Shown here one piece after another: positions 1-11,822 of a stretch of DNA of 64,000 nucleotides. Location: NCBI GenBank assembly GCA_013180625.2, contig SNVD02013627.1, positions 558,001 to 622,000 of the forward strand, written 5' to 3'. Source of the stretch: Boswellia sacra (lineage: Eukaryota > Streptophyta > Magnoliopsida > Sapindales > Burseraceae). Position numbers and translations under genes: made by a program. Each line of letters opens with the position of its first letter. Position 1 is the stretch's first letter. Under the pieces are notes generated by a model. That model was not told the origin of the DNA, searched no databases, and worked only from the letters and a program-made list of their open reading frames with translations.

Positions 1-2
1 TA

Positions 3-690
3 AGCCTCAAATATACCAATGGAGGAGGTACCATCAAAGCGGTAAACTCACCCGCCAAAGCTATAGTGGGGGTGTCCAAAGCGACACCAACGCAATTGGG
101 TACATGGAGCGGAAAACTTGATTTCTCCATCATCTCTATGGACGACTTCCAAGTAGTGTTGGGCATGGAGTTCTTCGACCAAGCCCATGCTTTCCCCATA
201 CCAGCATCTAACTCCCTCAACATCCTCGATGGGAGTCAATCATGCATGGTCATGGCGGTACGTGCAACCAAAGTCGAGAGCAAGATGATGTCCGCACTAT
301 AACTCAAGTAAGGAATAAAGGAAAAATCCAAGCTTCCTTGCCACCGTTCGAGAGGTAAATGATGGGGAGGACACCACCGTTGCCAAGGATCCAATTCCAA
401 GGCAAATCCAGGCCATCCTTGAGAAGTACAAGGATGTTACTACCCAAAAGCTACGAAGGAGGCTACCGCCAAGACGAGAGGCTGACCAAATGAAGTTGGA
501 GCCCGATACCAAACCTCCATCCATAGCGCCTCACCGCGTGATGCCACCCACGATCGCGGAACGAAAGAAGGCAACCAAGAAACCATCTAAGCGTGCAAAG
601 AGGAAGCATGGAGGCAAGACCACTCATTCGCAACTGGTGATACATCCTCAAAGACGCGACGAGGGCGTCGTGAAATCAGGTGGGGGAGGA
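3..690 (+). pseudogene. Ty3/gypsy pol fragment (protease to N-terminal RT), internally deleted
   Basis: The frame opened at position 3 reads through a retropepsin-type segment (motif VVLGMEFF near 157-180) and stops at TAA 300-302. A further frame (about 340-560) resembles the linker and first residues of Ty3/gypsy reverse transcriptase (ILEKYKDV, RLPPRREAD, then a PP motif). It then passes directly into a basic stretch and the polypurine tract at 678-690. The RT core, RNase H and integrase are absent, so most of pol has been deleted. The 5' half of the element lies outside the window. The family call rests on protein resemblance; the lineage within Ty3/gypsy is not resolved. Confidence 0.75.
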
Positions 691-1295
691 TGTCACGCCC
701 TGCGCGACGTGAGCACGGGTTTGCACCAAGCTTGCGTAGAAACACACCAAAGAATGGGAGCATGTTACGGCCCATCCAATTTGCTTATTAGAGTGGCCCA
801 AAATATGCACAAAGGTTTGGCCTTGTTTCTAGAAAGCCTACAAGCCCAAGCCCATTTTCTAGAAACTCTAAGCAAGTCAAATATGGACAACTATCACATG
901 TAAATATACATTGTCAAAGGTAGTTCACCTACCACACCTAATTTAGGTAGGACTTATTTATAACCATTGGATGTATTGAATCCTAGCCATTCATTTGGGA
1001 GGTGGATTAGTATAAATACCCTTCCAAGGCTCATTTGTAAGCATCCAAGCTAAACCAAGCAAACACAATACAAAGCATTGTAAGCAAAGCATTCTTGTGT
1101 AATACAAAGCTCTTTGCATTTGCAATACTTGCCTCTAAGATCCTCTCTTCTCTTCTAGCCTCTAAAGCTCTTAAGCTCAACGGTCCTAACTTCTCCTTGA
1201 GCGAGAAGTAAACTACAAGGCTTACTTAGTAACTTTCGGGTTCAAGTTGCCTAAATGCCGCACGAGCAGCTGCGCAAAACTCTAAGCTCGTGACA
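691..1295 (+). mobile_element. 3' LTR of the Ty3/gypsy fragment
   Basis: The LTR begins TGTCACGCCC immediately after the purine tract AGGTGGGGGAGGA (678-690) and probably ends CTCGTGACA at 1295, giving TG...CA ends and about 605 bp. A TATA box (TATAAATA) lies at 1011-1018. The matching 5' LTR and the upstream target duplication are outside the window, so the 3' boundary is inferred from the CA end only. Confidence 0.65.
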
Positions 1296-1470
1296 TAAGA
1301 CTCTAAAGAGAAGGCTGGATGGCTGGAAGATGGACTAATGTCATACCTCATGTACCATATTTTATCATCTTCTCATCATTCACTTTGCAAGTCATTGACT
1401 TGGAAAGACTAATTAATAAAGTTTACCCTATCTTCTTCCATAATTAAAGATGCGATGATACGAAGAAAGA

Positions 1471-2028
1471 GCATGTTTGGTGTGTTATATTGTATAATAT
1501 AGTATTTTATTGTATTGCAGTATATCGTATCGCATAGTATAAAAATAGTGCTATGCAAAAATTATATTGTGATGTAACTATGCATTGTATTAAAGATTTA
1601 TTATTCTAAATTAAAAAAAAAGTTGTTGTCGTCGTTTGTCATTCACCACTGCTGCCCACCGAAGAAATGGCACATCAAACAACACCACTGCGACCTTTCT
1701 GCTCGCTCTCCAACGCTCTACCCCATATATATGAACGTCTTCGCCTTTTACTCTGTCAATTGACAAAATCATATGTTTGAAGTTTTGTCTCTGAAACTTT
1801 AATTGTCATATCTCTAACAATAAGCAGCTCAAACAACAAGATAGTCGAAGGATCCTTATAGAGCACATGCGACGAGCATCGTGGCATTGGCGGTGTCGCT
1901 GGACGCTCGACGACGGTGATGACTCCTTTTAGCAGCCCCTTCCATAGAATAAATTTGATTTTATAATTTATATAATAAATAAATGATTAATTATTTTTAA
2001 AATTTAAAAAATTAAATGGTATTGTTGG

Positions 2029-2084
<56 letters not shown>

Positions 2085-2236
2085 ATAGGGATAATTTTGA
2101 TATTTTAAATTGGTGCTATATAATATAATATTAATGTCATTGATTAGTTCTACATAATTTAATACGATGTGCATGTATCTAATAATTATACTTTATATAA
2201 ATTAATACTATGCTACATTACAACCAAACACATGTA
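1471..2236. mobile_element. MITE-like element, copy 1
   Basis: It starts GCATGTTTGGTGTG and ends near AACCAAACACATG. It shares its whole internal sequence in the same order with the next element, including CACCACTG..., AGAAATGGCAC, TTTTACTCTGTCAAT and ATTGTTGGATATAT. It includes an (AT)n tract. No protein is encoded. The terminal inverted repeat is weaker than in copies 2 and 3. The superfamily is unresolved; the GCATGTTTGG start is reminiscent of PIF/Harbinger (Tourist-like) ends, but no clear 3-bp target duplication was found. Confidence 0.55.
2029..2079. repeat. (AT)n microsatellite in MITE copy 1
   Basis: Nearly uninterrupted AT dinucleotides. A shorter AT tract sits at the equivalent place in copy 2 (2878-2911), so the repeat was inherited with the element. 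Confidence 0.9.
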
Positions 2237-2238
2237 AG

Positions 2239-2875
2239 GCATGGTTGGTGTGCTACACAGTACAATGTAGTATTGTACTGTATTGTATTACATTGTGTAA
2301 TGTTGTATAAAAAATAGTACTATGTAAAAATTATATTATGTTTGGTGCAACTATGTATTGTGTTAAGGATTTATTATTTATTAATTCATTTTTTAAATAA
2401 AAAAGAAATTTATTATTTAAAATAAAAAAGAAAAAGTTGTTGCTGTCGTTTGCTGTTTATCACCGTACATCACCATCGATCGATAGAGAAATGGCACGTC
2501 CAATGACACCGCTACCACCATTCTTCTCGTTGTCCAATGATATACCTATAGATTTGAATGTCGTCGTCTTTTACTCCATCAATCGACAGAATTTAGCATT
2601 TAAAGTTTTGGAAACAAAACTTTAACTACCATATCTCCGACAATCAACAACTCAAATGATGAGACAGTTGATGGATCTTTATAGAGCACAAATTGGCAAG
2701 CATCAAGGTGGTGGCCATGTCATCGGTGACGCCATCCCACCAACGACCAATGATGGCGGTGACTTCTTCGATAGCCCCTTTTAGAGAATAAATTTTAAAT
2801 AAAATTGATTTTATAATTTATATATTAAACAAATGATTAATTATTTTTAAATTAAAAAAATTAAAAGATATTGTT

Positions 2876-2918
<43 letters not shown>

Positions 2919-3109
2919 GAATAATTTTGATATTTTAGAGTTGCTGTTATACAATATAATGCTAATATCATAGATTAATTCTACATAATTTAATACAATG
3001 TGTATGCATCTAATGGTTGTAATACTATGTTAAATTACAACTAAATACATATATTGTACTATTTAATATAATATAGTAAAATAGTGCTATACAGTATAGC
3101 ACATAAACG
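2239..3109. mobile_element. MITE-like element, copy 2
   Basis: The left end GGCATGGTTGGTGTGCTACA and the inverted right end (GTGCTATACAGTATAGCACATAAACGTA, read on the other strand) form an imperfect terminal inverted repeat of about 50 bp rich in TATTGTA-type words. The interior is a diverged duplicate of copy 1 in the same orientation, so the two elements sit head-to-tail. It contains an (AT)n tract at 2878-2911. Non-coding. Confidence 0.6.
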
Positions 3110-3117
3110 TACTTGTA

Positions 3118-3907
3118 GGGTATGTTTGATGCGCGACACTGTATAGTATTATTTTACTATATTGTATTAAAAAGTGTAATATATGTGATTGATGCTAATT
3201 TAATATAGTATTAATTAGTACAAAGTACAACCCTTAGATGCATCAATATTGTATTAAATTATGTAGAGCTAATCCATGACATTAGCATTATATTATATAA
3301 CACTAATAAAAAAATGTCAAAATTATCCCTATAAAATTCTTTATATCCAACAATACCCTCTAATTTTTAAAATTTTTAAAATAAATGAAGATGTATTTAA
3401 TAGATAAATTATAAAATCAAATTTATTTTAAAATTTATTTTTTAAAAATAAAGAAATGATTAAGGAAGTCACCGCCCCACTAGGTGATACCAGAGGTCTA
3501 CTGTCTCCGTTGGATCAATTGACACCTAGAATGCCATTATAAACTCAAATTGTCTAATAGGTCCAGTGGGGGCATTAGACCCCAAGTAATTTTTTCAACA
3601 ATTAGCAATTGTTTATAAATTACTAAATAACTAATTTTATAAATAAACTAAAAATATATTTATACCTTGTATATCTTTTTTGAAAAAAAAAATTCTTACT
3701 TTTTTGTACAAATTAATACAATACATGAGTATATCAAATACTATGTAATTTTGGCATAACATTATTTTTAATACTATACAATGCAATGTTATATAATATA
3801 ATACTATACTATACTATACAATGTCACGTATCAAACATGCCTGTATTATACTGTTTAATACAATGTAGTAAAATAGTGCTATGCGGTGTCGCATACTAAA
3901 CATGACC
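3118..3907. mobile_element. MITE-like element(s), copy 3, inverted and composite
   Basis: The left end GGGTATGTTTGATG and the right end CATACTAAACATGACC (to 3907) are inverted repeats for about 50 bp. A second right-end-like sequence (CACGTATCAAACATGCC) finishes near 3841, so two element ends are stacked. The interior at 3230-3440 is the reverse complement of the 3' part of copies 1 and 2 (ATCCAACAATACC, TGACATTAGCAT). The central GC-richer part is replaced by unrelated sequence (3460-3600). Confidence 0.55.
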
Positions 3908-4082
3908 AAAGTTCTCAAGCAATGAAACACTTTAAATAAGAGATTGGTAGAGACGGGTTCCAAAGATGGAGAAAGAAAAATGGGGATGTAAAGAAGAACA
4001 AATAGTGTTAATTTTAACTTTATGAAAATTACATTTAAAAGTAAATTAATACTTTAATAATATAATTTTTTTTTGGGTAATA

Positions 4083-4270
4083 CTAGGTATACAGTAAAGT
4101 TGTATGACCTAATTTATACAAACTAACATGACATAAATTCACTAAATGGGTAAAAATTAAAAATATATTAAATGAATTTTATTAAATAAAGTATGACCAT
4201 CTATCAAATAACTTTATATCAAATCAGATTATATAAGTTGAGTTGTATAATTTGGTTGTATACCTATCAT
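4083..4270. mobile_element. Possible small MITE
   Basis: The inverted ends CTAGGTATACA and TGTATACCTAT bound about 190 bp of AT-rich sequence containing ATATCAAATCAGATTATAT. A very similar core recurs near 25350-25370, which supports a dispersed repeat. No target duplication was established. Confidence 0.35.
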
Positions 4271-5117
4271 TACTAAATTTTTTTATCTAAAAAATAGGGG
4301 TGGATAATGATTTTTTTGGTACAAATTGCTCCTTCATAACAAATCTTTTTATTAAAAAGACTAAAATACCCTTAAGTTTATATTTTCACTTTCTATGTTA
4401 ACGTCAACTTGATTTTTTAAATATAAATAATGACACTCCTTATAAAATTGTATTCTAAATTTTGTATCTTAAATTTAAATTCATAAGTATCTAATATAGG
4501 TTTGTCAAATGGACGGTGTGATAATATAATAAATGATATGATTTTATATAATAGTTTTAATTTTATGCCATGTCTTCTAGGATATATGATTTTCATATAA
4601 ATTTTGGGATATGTATAATTGATTTAGGATCCTCTCATGATCTAAATTTTTATCAACTACTATAAATCTTATTTCATGTGGGTTTTATTAACTATAAGTG
4701 GTTAATATCTATTATATTCTCTCTCACCTCTTATATATTTTGTATTAATCTCAAATTATGTGTTTGTTTTTTACTCATATGAAAATCAGATCAAGAGAAT
4801 ATCCTGGTTTGTGTATCATTAGTTCTTAAAAATATCGTAGTTCTATATAGTATCATAGCTGTTAAGCATCAGAGCTATTGAAATGTTTGGTTGTCCAAAT
4901 ATTGTCATGAATGGAGCTACTCCAAGAATTCTACAAATATAACTAACCTAGACACAAGTAATACAATCTCATTTACGCAAACTAATTCGATGATCAGTAA
5001 TCACTATATTATTTATTATTACTTTTCATTTCTCACATGTTAATTTGACAAGTAATATGAAACTAATTGTATGGATTGATAATTTGATTATATATGTATA
5101 TTTCGATTATAATGTAG

Positions 5118-5310
5118 AATTGATCAATGCAGAAATATCCATCAGTTCACCATAGAGCTCTAATGTCACCAAACGTATCAATAGATTGATTACATGCCTA
5201 CTTGAATTATAAAATAAAATTGATCAATGTATAAATGTTAATCGTTCAGCTTGAAAGCTTTAGTGTCATCCAACGTATCAAACATATCGATAGATTGATT
5301 TCATCCGTTT
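5118..5310. repeat. Degenerate direct duplication (about 100-bp period)
   Basis: The words TTGATCAATG, CAACGTATCA / AAACGTATCA and ATAGATTGATT recur in the same order about 100 bp apart (from 5120 and from 5220). The intervening sequence has diverged. Non-coding. Confidence 0.5.
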
Positions 5311-6860
5311 TAAAAAGGCAATACGGTTAGTTTTGCAGAATTCCGGGGAAGTATGCGGAGATTTCCACGTTTGGTTGTATTATTATTGGTTGACCACCGA
5401 CACTAGGTAGCAGCTGCTAGTGCTCTTACACCAAATAGAGCTTCTAGTGCATCACATATTATTATTGTTATTATTATATGATATCAATATGAATCACATG
5501 ACTCGTTATCTTATATAGCTGTTTCCATTTTGTTCTGTCCAACTGAAAGGTGTATTGTTCACTAGCCACTTACCACGTGGATTAAGGCCCATGAAGCAAG
5601 AGCGACTGTTGTTTAGTTGTCAATCCTAACACGTAAGGTGTTGAATTTATTTCAATTAATTAATATTATTCGAATGAGGTGAATGATACTATGATAGTCG
5701 TTGTTAGAATCATAGTGGATCATCTTAATAATATTTTATAAATTGTTGATAGAAAAATTAGTCATTATTCAAATTTATTTAGATACTCATCGATATTCCC
5801 CTAATTATGCATTTCATATAATTTTTAAAATCTATAATTAAAAATTAGTGTTTAATGTGTTAGGAATTCAATAATTTTGTACGATTTAATTTGAATATCA
5901 AACCTATTATATAACCATCCTTAATCAAGGGTCCAAAAGTCTATGCTTTTTGTTCAACTTGTAAGTAACGAAGTTGTCTAAGATAATGATAAAACAATTA
6001 AGAAAAAGTAATATTATATATAGGTACAAATTATTATATACAAATTGAAGTCACATAAGTTTTCTTATTAGCATATAATTTATTTTTATTTATTATATAT
6101 TACAATTTTTAAAATTTTTTGTTATCATATTAATTAATGTATAGATTATTTTGTACAAAATTTTTAAGCAGGGAAATACTTTAAACATTTAAACCTTCTC
6201 TAAAAAGCGTTTTGACCATACCAACCAACCGACAACATTTTTAGACAAAGAACACGAACCATGGATGATATGATACTTCCATCTTCAATGCATCGGCAAA
6301 TAGGGAAGGGCTGCCTAAGTCAGTTAAAATTACTCCAGTGATTCATAAACACGTATTAAATTGAAGTTATTTTTATTTAACATAGAAGAAAAATTAAAAT
6401 CAAATTAAACGTTGAAGTAGTTGTCAGTCAAAAGCGAAACTAAATACATACAGATCCTCTCCGACTTTTTATCTTTAACCCTAAAATAAAATGGTTAGAA
6501 AACTAATTAATTAAAAAAAAGATAATAACAAAGACAAGAACAAATTGAAAATTGCCACGTTAACCAGTAGTCCGCTGGTCCCACATTTGTCGAACTATCA
6601 ATTAATGGCAATACGAAAAGATGCAGCTCTATCTTCAAATGCTCGTGTGAGTAATCAGTGATCAGTCCCGCACTGCCTTGTGACAATAATGAACACCCGC
6701 ATAATCAGAAAGTGAGGGTACGCGCCAATCATATGGTTTTCTCCTGTTTTAAAGAAACAAACAAAATCAATAAATAATCAAAAGTAAAAATGTCTCCCTC
6801 CTCCTAATCCTGACAGCAAAGCAAAGTTAAAGTCTTACAGGTGGTCTATCCAGTTAGTGT

Positions 6861-6868
6861 TATATAAA
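6861..6868 (+). promoter_or_regulatory. TATA box of the formate dehydrogenase gene
   Basis: TATATAAA lies 84 bp upstream of the FDH start codon, leaving room for a short 5' UTR of about 50-60 nt. Confidence 0.65.
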
Positions 6869-6951
6869 CACACAGGGAGAGTGTGAGAGAAGCCAATTCA
6901 TTCATTAATCATCATAAGAGTGTCAAAACTAAGGGAAAGGGGGAGAGAGAT

Positions 6952-9900
6952 ATGGCTATGAAGCGTGTGGCTTCCACTGCAATCAGTGCTTTGGCTTCAT
7001 CATCTTCCTTGATCACCACCAGGCACTTGCATGTAAGCAATTCTCGTTTTTTCCTATCATTTCTTGTCAATACTCGTTTTCGGCACAAAGTTTCAGTTTT
7101 CATTTTGCTGTATTAACCGCTGTGATTGAGTTTGATTCGGAGAAGTTGATAATTAAACTTTTGCATGCATAAGAGTCTTGATGTTGATGACGATGTTGAT
7201 GAAGATGATGCTTATGATTATGATGATGGACGCACGTGATGATTTGTCAAGCCAAGGCCTTACGGTTGGGTAGATTTGGCACAAGTGCATGTGGGAAGTG
7301 TGATTTCCACGTGACACCATACGTGCTGGTCTCCTGTGGCTGATCACACCAAATCACCTGATTTTGGTTAAATCACATCCATCTCCCCCAGATTAGGAGT
7401 AATTACAAGGGGACCTGTCCAGTTTGGAAAGTAGTTAAGAGTTAAGGAGCAATGCATGTTGCTGATGACTAATGAATTTCAATGATGGTTTTATAGTTTC
7501 ACGGAAATTTATGAAGAATTTTTAAATTAATTCTTTTAACTGATATTGGTAAAAAAAAAAAATCTTTAAGGTAAGAGGTCAAACATAATTTTCACCTGAA
7601 ATTCATGGATTTTTTTTTGTAAGTTTATATATAAAATATAATATATAATTGCAATGTAAGTATATGATTGATTTGCTCTACAGTATGTTAAATTGTATTG
7701 GAATATTTTCTTTTAACTGAGTCTGGAATTATTTTTTGTCAGATTCTGAAATTTTTACTAATGCTATAATCTAGTATTCCACATTGAGTCCATCGCTGGT
7801 GTTGCATGGTGGTCCAAACTGTTTTGGCTGTCGGCTTCTTGATCACTTGCTAAGCTGCTTAGCCTCAGTTCACCACAAAATGTGGGGATTAAGTTTATAA
7901 GTGTAGTAGATGACTGTGGTTGTACCCTTGTTACAGGAATTTATTAACGTTTAGATTATGGATGCCCTTCAATATTACTGCTTTATTAATAGATAGCAAG
8001 CAAGAAATATCAGTTTGATTTAGTTTAAATTCCAGATATCTATAACAAGAAAGCTTGGTAACTGTATTATTGTGATGATGAGCTTCTTCTGGTATCAGTG
8101 ATTAGTAAAATGGTTTAAAATCAACTTGAAACAGAAAAAGGAAAAGGAAAAGGAAAAACCTACCAATGAAGATGTACTAGAATGAGTAATTGGTATATGT
8201 TGGCCCCATTGCATTTAAATATAAGTTCTGTTTCCTTGGATTTCATAATTTTTCCCTTGCCCCATTTCTCTATTATAGTTGTGGTCAAGTTTCTGCTTCT
8301 GATTGCAAACAGGCTTCTCCCGGAAGCAAAAAGATTGTTGGGGTGTTTTACAAGGCCGATGAATATGCTTCAAAGAATCCCAACCTTTTGGGTTGTGTGG
8401 AGTCAGCCTTGGGAATTCGTGACTGGCTAAAATCGCAAGGTCATCAGTATATTGTCACTGATGACAAAGAAGGACCAGACTGTGGTTAGTACCTAGATAT
8501 CAAGTACCTTTTCAAGCAGTATGCACATAAACATCTTAATGCAATAGCAATAGGCTTACATATTCAATCATTGAGTTCTTAGAGCAACTGTAACTCATTG
8601 AATGTTTTTTTAAAAAAAATCTGCTAAAAGGCCACATATTTTGATTAATTTATGGACTTAAAAATCTAGAGGAGCAGTTGGCACAACTAATAGTTGATAA
8701 AGTAGCGGTTAGAACTTACAAGTTATAAGAACTTATGTGTCATCACCAGTGAAAAAATACAGTGCCCTTCTGGAATATTTTACAGTTTTTACTACTAGAG
8801 GTATAGCTACACAAATTGGTTTTGCTTGTCTAATCTGTTTTGGGTAAGAATACTGACAGTGTTTGGCATAATGTTGTTGTTGATTAACTTATTTGGCTTG
8901 TGGTTTTGTTGCAGAACTTGAGAAACATATTCCTGATGTGAACATCCTCATATCTACTCCCTTCCACCCCGCCTATGTTACGGCAGAAAGGATCAAGAAA
9001 GCCAAAAATCTGGAACTGCTTCTGACTGCTGGAGTTGGCTCAGATCATATTGATCTGCAGGCGGCTGCTGCTGCTGGTTTGACTGTTGCAGAGGTCACTG
9101 GAAGCAATGTAGTCTCAGTTGCAGAAGATGAGCTCATGAGAATCCTTATCCTTCTCCGTAATTTCTTAGCTGGATATCATCAAGTTATCAATGGGGAGTG
9201 GAAAGTTGCTGGAGTTGCTTATAGGTCTTATGATCTTGAGGGAAAGACGGTAGGAACTGTTGGTGCTGGCCGCATTGGCAGGCTTTTACTCCAACGGCTG
9301 AAACCTTTTAATTGTAATCTTTTATATCATGACCGGGTGAGGATGGATCCGGAGTTGGAGAAACAGACAGGAGCAAAGTTTGAGGAGGATCTTGATGGAA
9401 TGCTTAAAAAATGTGACGTAATTGTTGTCAACACACCTCTTACAGAGAAGACGAGGTATAATTAGTATTACAAGTCTGATCCTCTCAAACTAAATGTAAT
9501 TTTATTCAAAAGTTGGGCTAATGGTCAAGTTGGTAATTTTACTTGCATGATCCCCTGGGAGCCCAGTTGTCATATATGCCCCCATAATAAAGAGTCTTGA
9601 ATACTAGAAGAAAAACACTTATACCTAGCGAAATTAAGTGAATAAACAATTTTGTCAGCATTTATTTTCACTTAAACTAACAATTTATCTTTCTATGGAT
9701 CTTACGTAACCTATTAGTGCTTTACCGGTGTATAACTTTAAGGTTGTTCACTGTCTTACAACTGGCACTGTGAAACTTTATTCTCTTGAGTTTCCATCTT
9801 TGCTGATGGTTATACTTTTGTTAAGTAGCTTGATTATATGATAGAAAATAACGATTTCTGTTTCCTAGTTGAATATAGTCCATATTTATGCTTCTAAGTT

Positions 9901-10931
9901 GATCATATTTGTGCCCTGAGGACAACTTTACAGAATTATGAATGTGTTGCAGAGGGTTGTTTAACAAAGAGAGGATTGCAAAGTTGAAGAAGGGAGTCTT
10001 GATTGTTAACAATGCTCGAGGAGCAATCATGGACACTCAAGCAGTTGTTGATGCTTGCTCGAGTGGACAAATTGGAGGTAATCTGAGACCTAGATGAAAG
10101 TTAGTTTTCAACAATGGTAAAACCTCTGTATGTGAAGACATCACTCGCTAATCCGATTTTCTTTTTCAATTAGTATGCATTTCTCATTACTCTTAAGAGG
10201 AGTGCCTGGACCTCTATAACTATAATGCTATACCAAGATTAGATCAATGTCGAATTTTTCCGTTGTAATGGTTTTTCTTTTCATTGGAGTTTTCAGGTTA
10301 TAGTGGTGACCACTGGAATCCACAACCAGCTCCGAAGGATCACCCTTGGCGTTACATGCCAAATCACGCTATGACCCCTCATGTTTCGGGTACCACTATT
10401 GATGCTCAGGTATATTAGTTCTTAAAATTTCTTTCATCTTTCAGGTCATGATAAAGTAACCACAAGCATTGATATTTTCAGGTCATGGTATACTAACCAC
10501 AACCATTGATATCAAACATTAGACTGGAAACATTTTTTCTCATTTACAAGAATGAAAAATTCAGTTACAATTTACATGGTTACAAGTTTACTTTGTACAG
10601 GTCTCATAGTCCTCCATTACAATTATGCAATTTTACTTTGCACTTGTCAGTATAAGTTTTATGTTCAATACTACAGGCTACATGCGGTTGACTTTTTATA
10701 AAATTGACCTTTCTCTACTGGCATAGTAGAAACTTCCTCACCTCTTTTCTCTTAGAATTCATACTTCTTTTTATCATATCTTGCTTACAAATCATATCCT
10801 GAATTGAAAATTTGCAGCTGCGATACGCTGCTGGAGTAAAGGACATGCTTGACAGGTACTTCAAGGGAGAAGATTTTCCTGAACAAAATTACATTGTCAA
10901 GGCGGGTCAGTTGGCACCACAGTATCGATGA
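6952..10931 (+). CDS. FDH: NAD-dependent formate dehydrogenase, mitochondrial
   Basis: The enzyme oxidises formate to CO2 with reduction of NAD+ and acts in the mitochondrial matrix. Six exons: 6952-7032, 8313-8484, 8915-9455, 9953-10077, 10297-10409, 10818-10931, giving 381 residues, about the usual plant FDH length. Exon 1 encodes a Ser/Thr/Arg-rich presequence (starting MAMKRVAST) and is followed by a long first intron. The mature part starts near [13 protein letters not shown]. The NAD-binding Rossmann motif GAGRIG is near residues 201-206. The active-site region includes [10 protein letters not shown] and [10 protein letters not shown] with the catalytic His. The protein ends APQYR. Junctions are GT-AG and in phase. 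One oddity is GDHW around residues 310-313, where I remember GDVW in other plant FDHs. Family identification is secure by sequence. Confidence 0.96.
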
Positions 10932-11822
10932 TTTCATAATCCTCCTTAATGCTAAGTCTTAAGTTTGTTCTGTCAAAGAGGTTTCTTGAAAATAATGAAC
11001 CTTTTGCCGAGGTCTGCAGTGCCCTTCACGTAATAATGAACTTCTGTAATGACTGAACTTATAGTTTTTTTTAATCCAATCTTCTACTTTCCGATCTTTG
11101 TGTGAAACTACTGTCATAGTTGCATTATAAACTACATCCACGATTTTGGTTAAAGTTGTTGAGACCTTCAAGTTCCTGATTTTTAAATAAAATTTGACGG
11201 TAAGAGGCTTACATGACATTAATCCAAAAAGCAAAGGTTGATGATAATAATCTTATTTTTTTTTTGGGCTATTTGAATCAGAGACCATTTTTTGAATTAG
11301 AGAGCCTTTTTTTTTTAAATCTATCGAGTCTCTTTCAATACAAGGAGAGCTTGACAAGACAATACTTAAAAGTTTCTGTATAACAGTATAATTTTGTATG
11401 ATGATTATGATGCCTCTTACCACAATAAAGTTTCTCTTTAATTGTGTCAAAGTTGTTTTAGACATGTCGATTCGAGCTGCTTTCCATTATCAAATTGATA
11501 GGCAAATCTTGTCCTGCTTATTAACTCATAATGGCAATTCAGTTGTTCGTTGAGTTCTTTCTATGCATTCTAATAAGTAACAACAAGAAGAAACATTTGA
11601 AATGAGCAAAACAAAAACTAAAAGAGCAAAGGCGTGAAAAAATCTTCAGTCTGCAATTCTCTTTACTGGCACAAAAATCTAGGCAAGGGCATTTGTGTTT
11701 CCAAAAAATCATCCATGTTTCATGTTAATTACATGAATAATGAGAATTTTAGGAGCCTCTTTCTTAGCTCAATTGAGAAAACTTTTTTAATCACGCAACT
11801 TAATCACAAGTCAGGACATTAT
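10932..11822. other. FDH 3' flank and convergent intergenic region
   Basis: This holds the 3' UTR of FDH and probably that of the convergent PSA3-like gene, with several A/T-rich stretches and AATAAA-like words (for example near 11185). No further gene was seen. Confidence 0.6.

Larger units (their letters stand above)
3908..6860. other. AT-rich intergenic region
   Basis: No gene is recognisable. It holds a possible small MITE (4083-4270), a degenerate direct duplication (5118-5310) and otherwise unstructured AT-rich DNA up to the FDH promoter. Confidence 0.6.
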
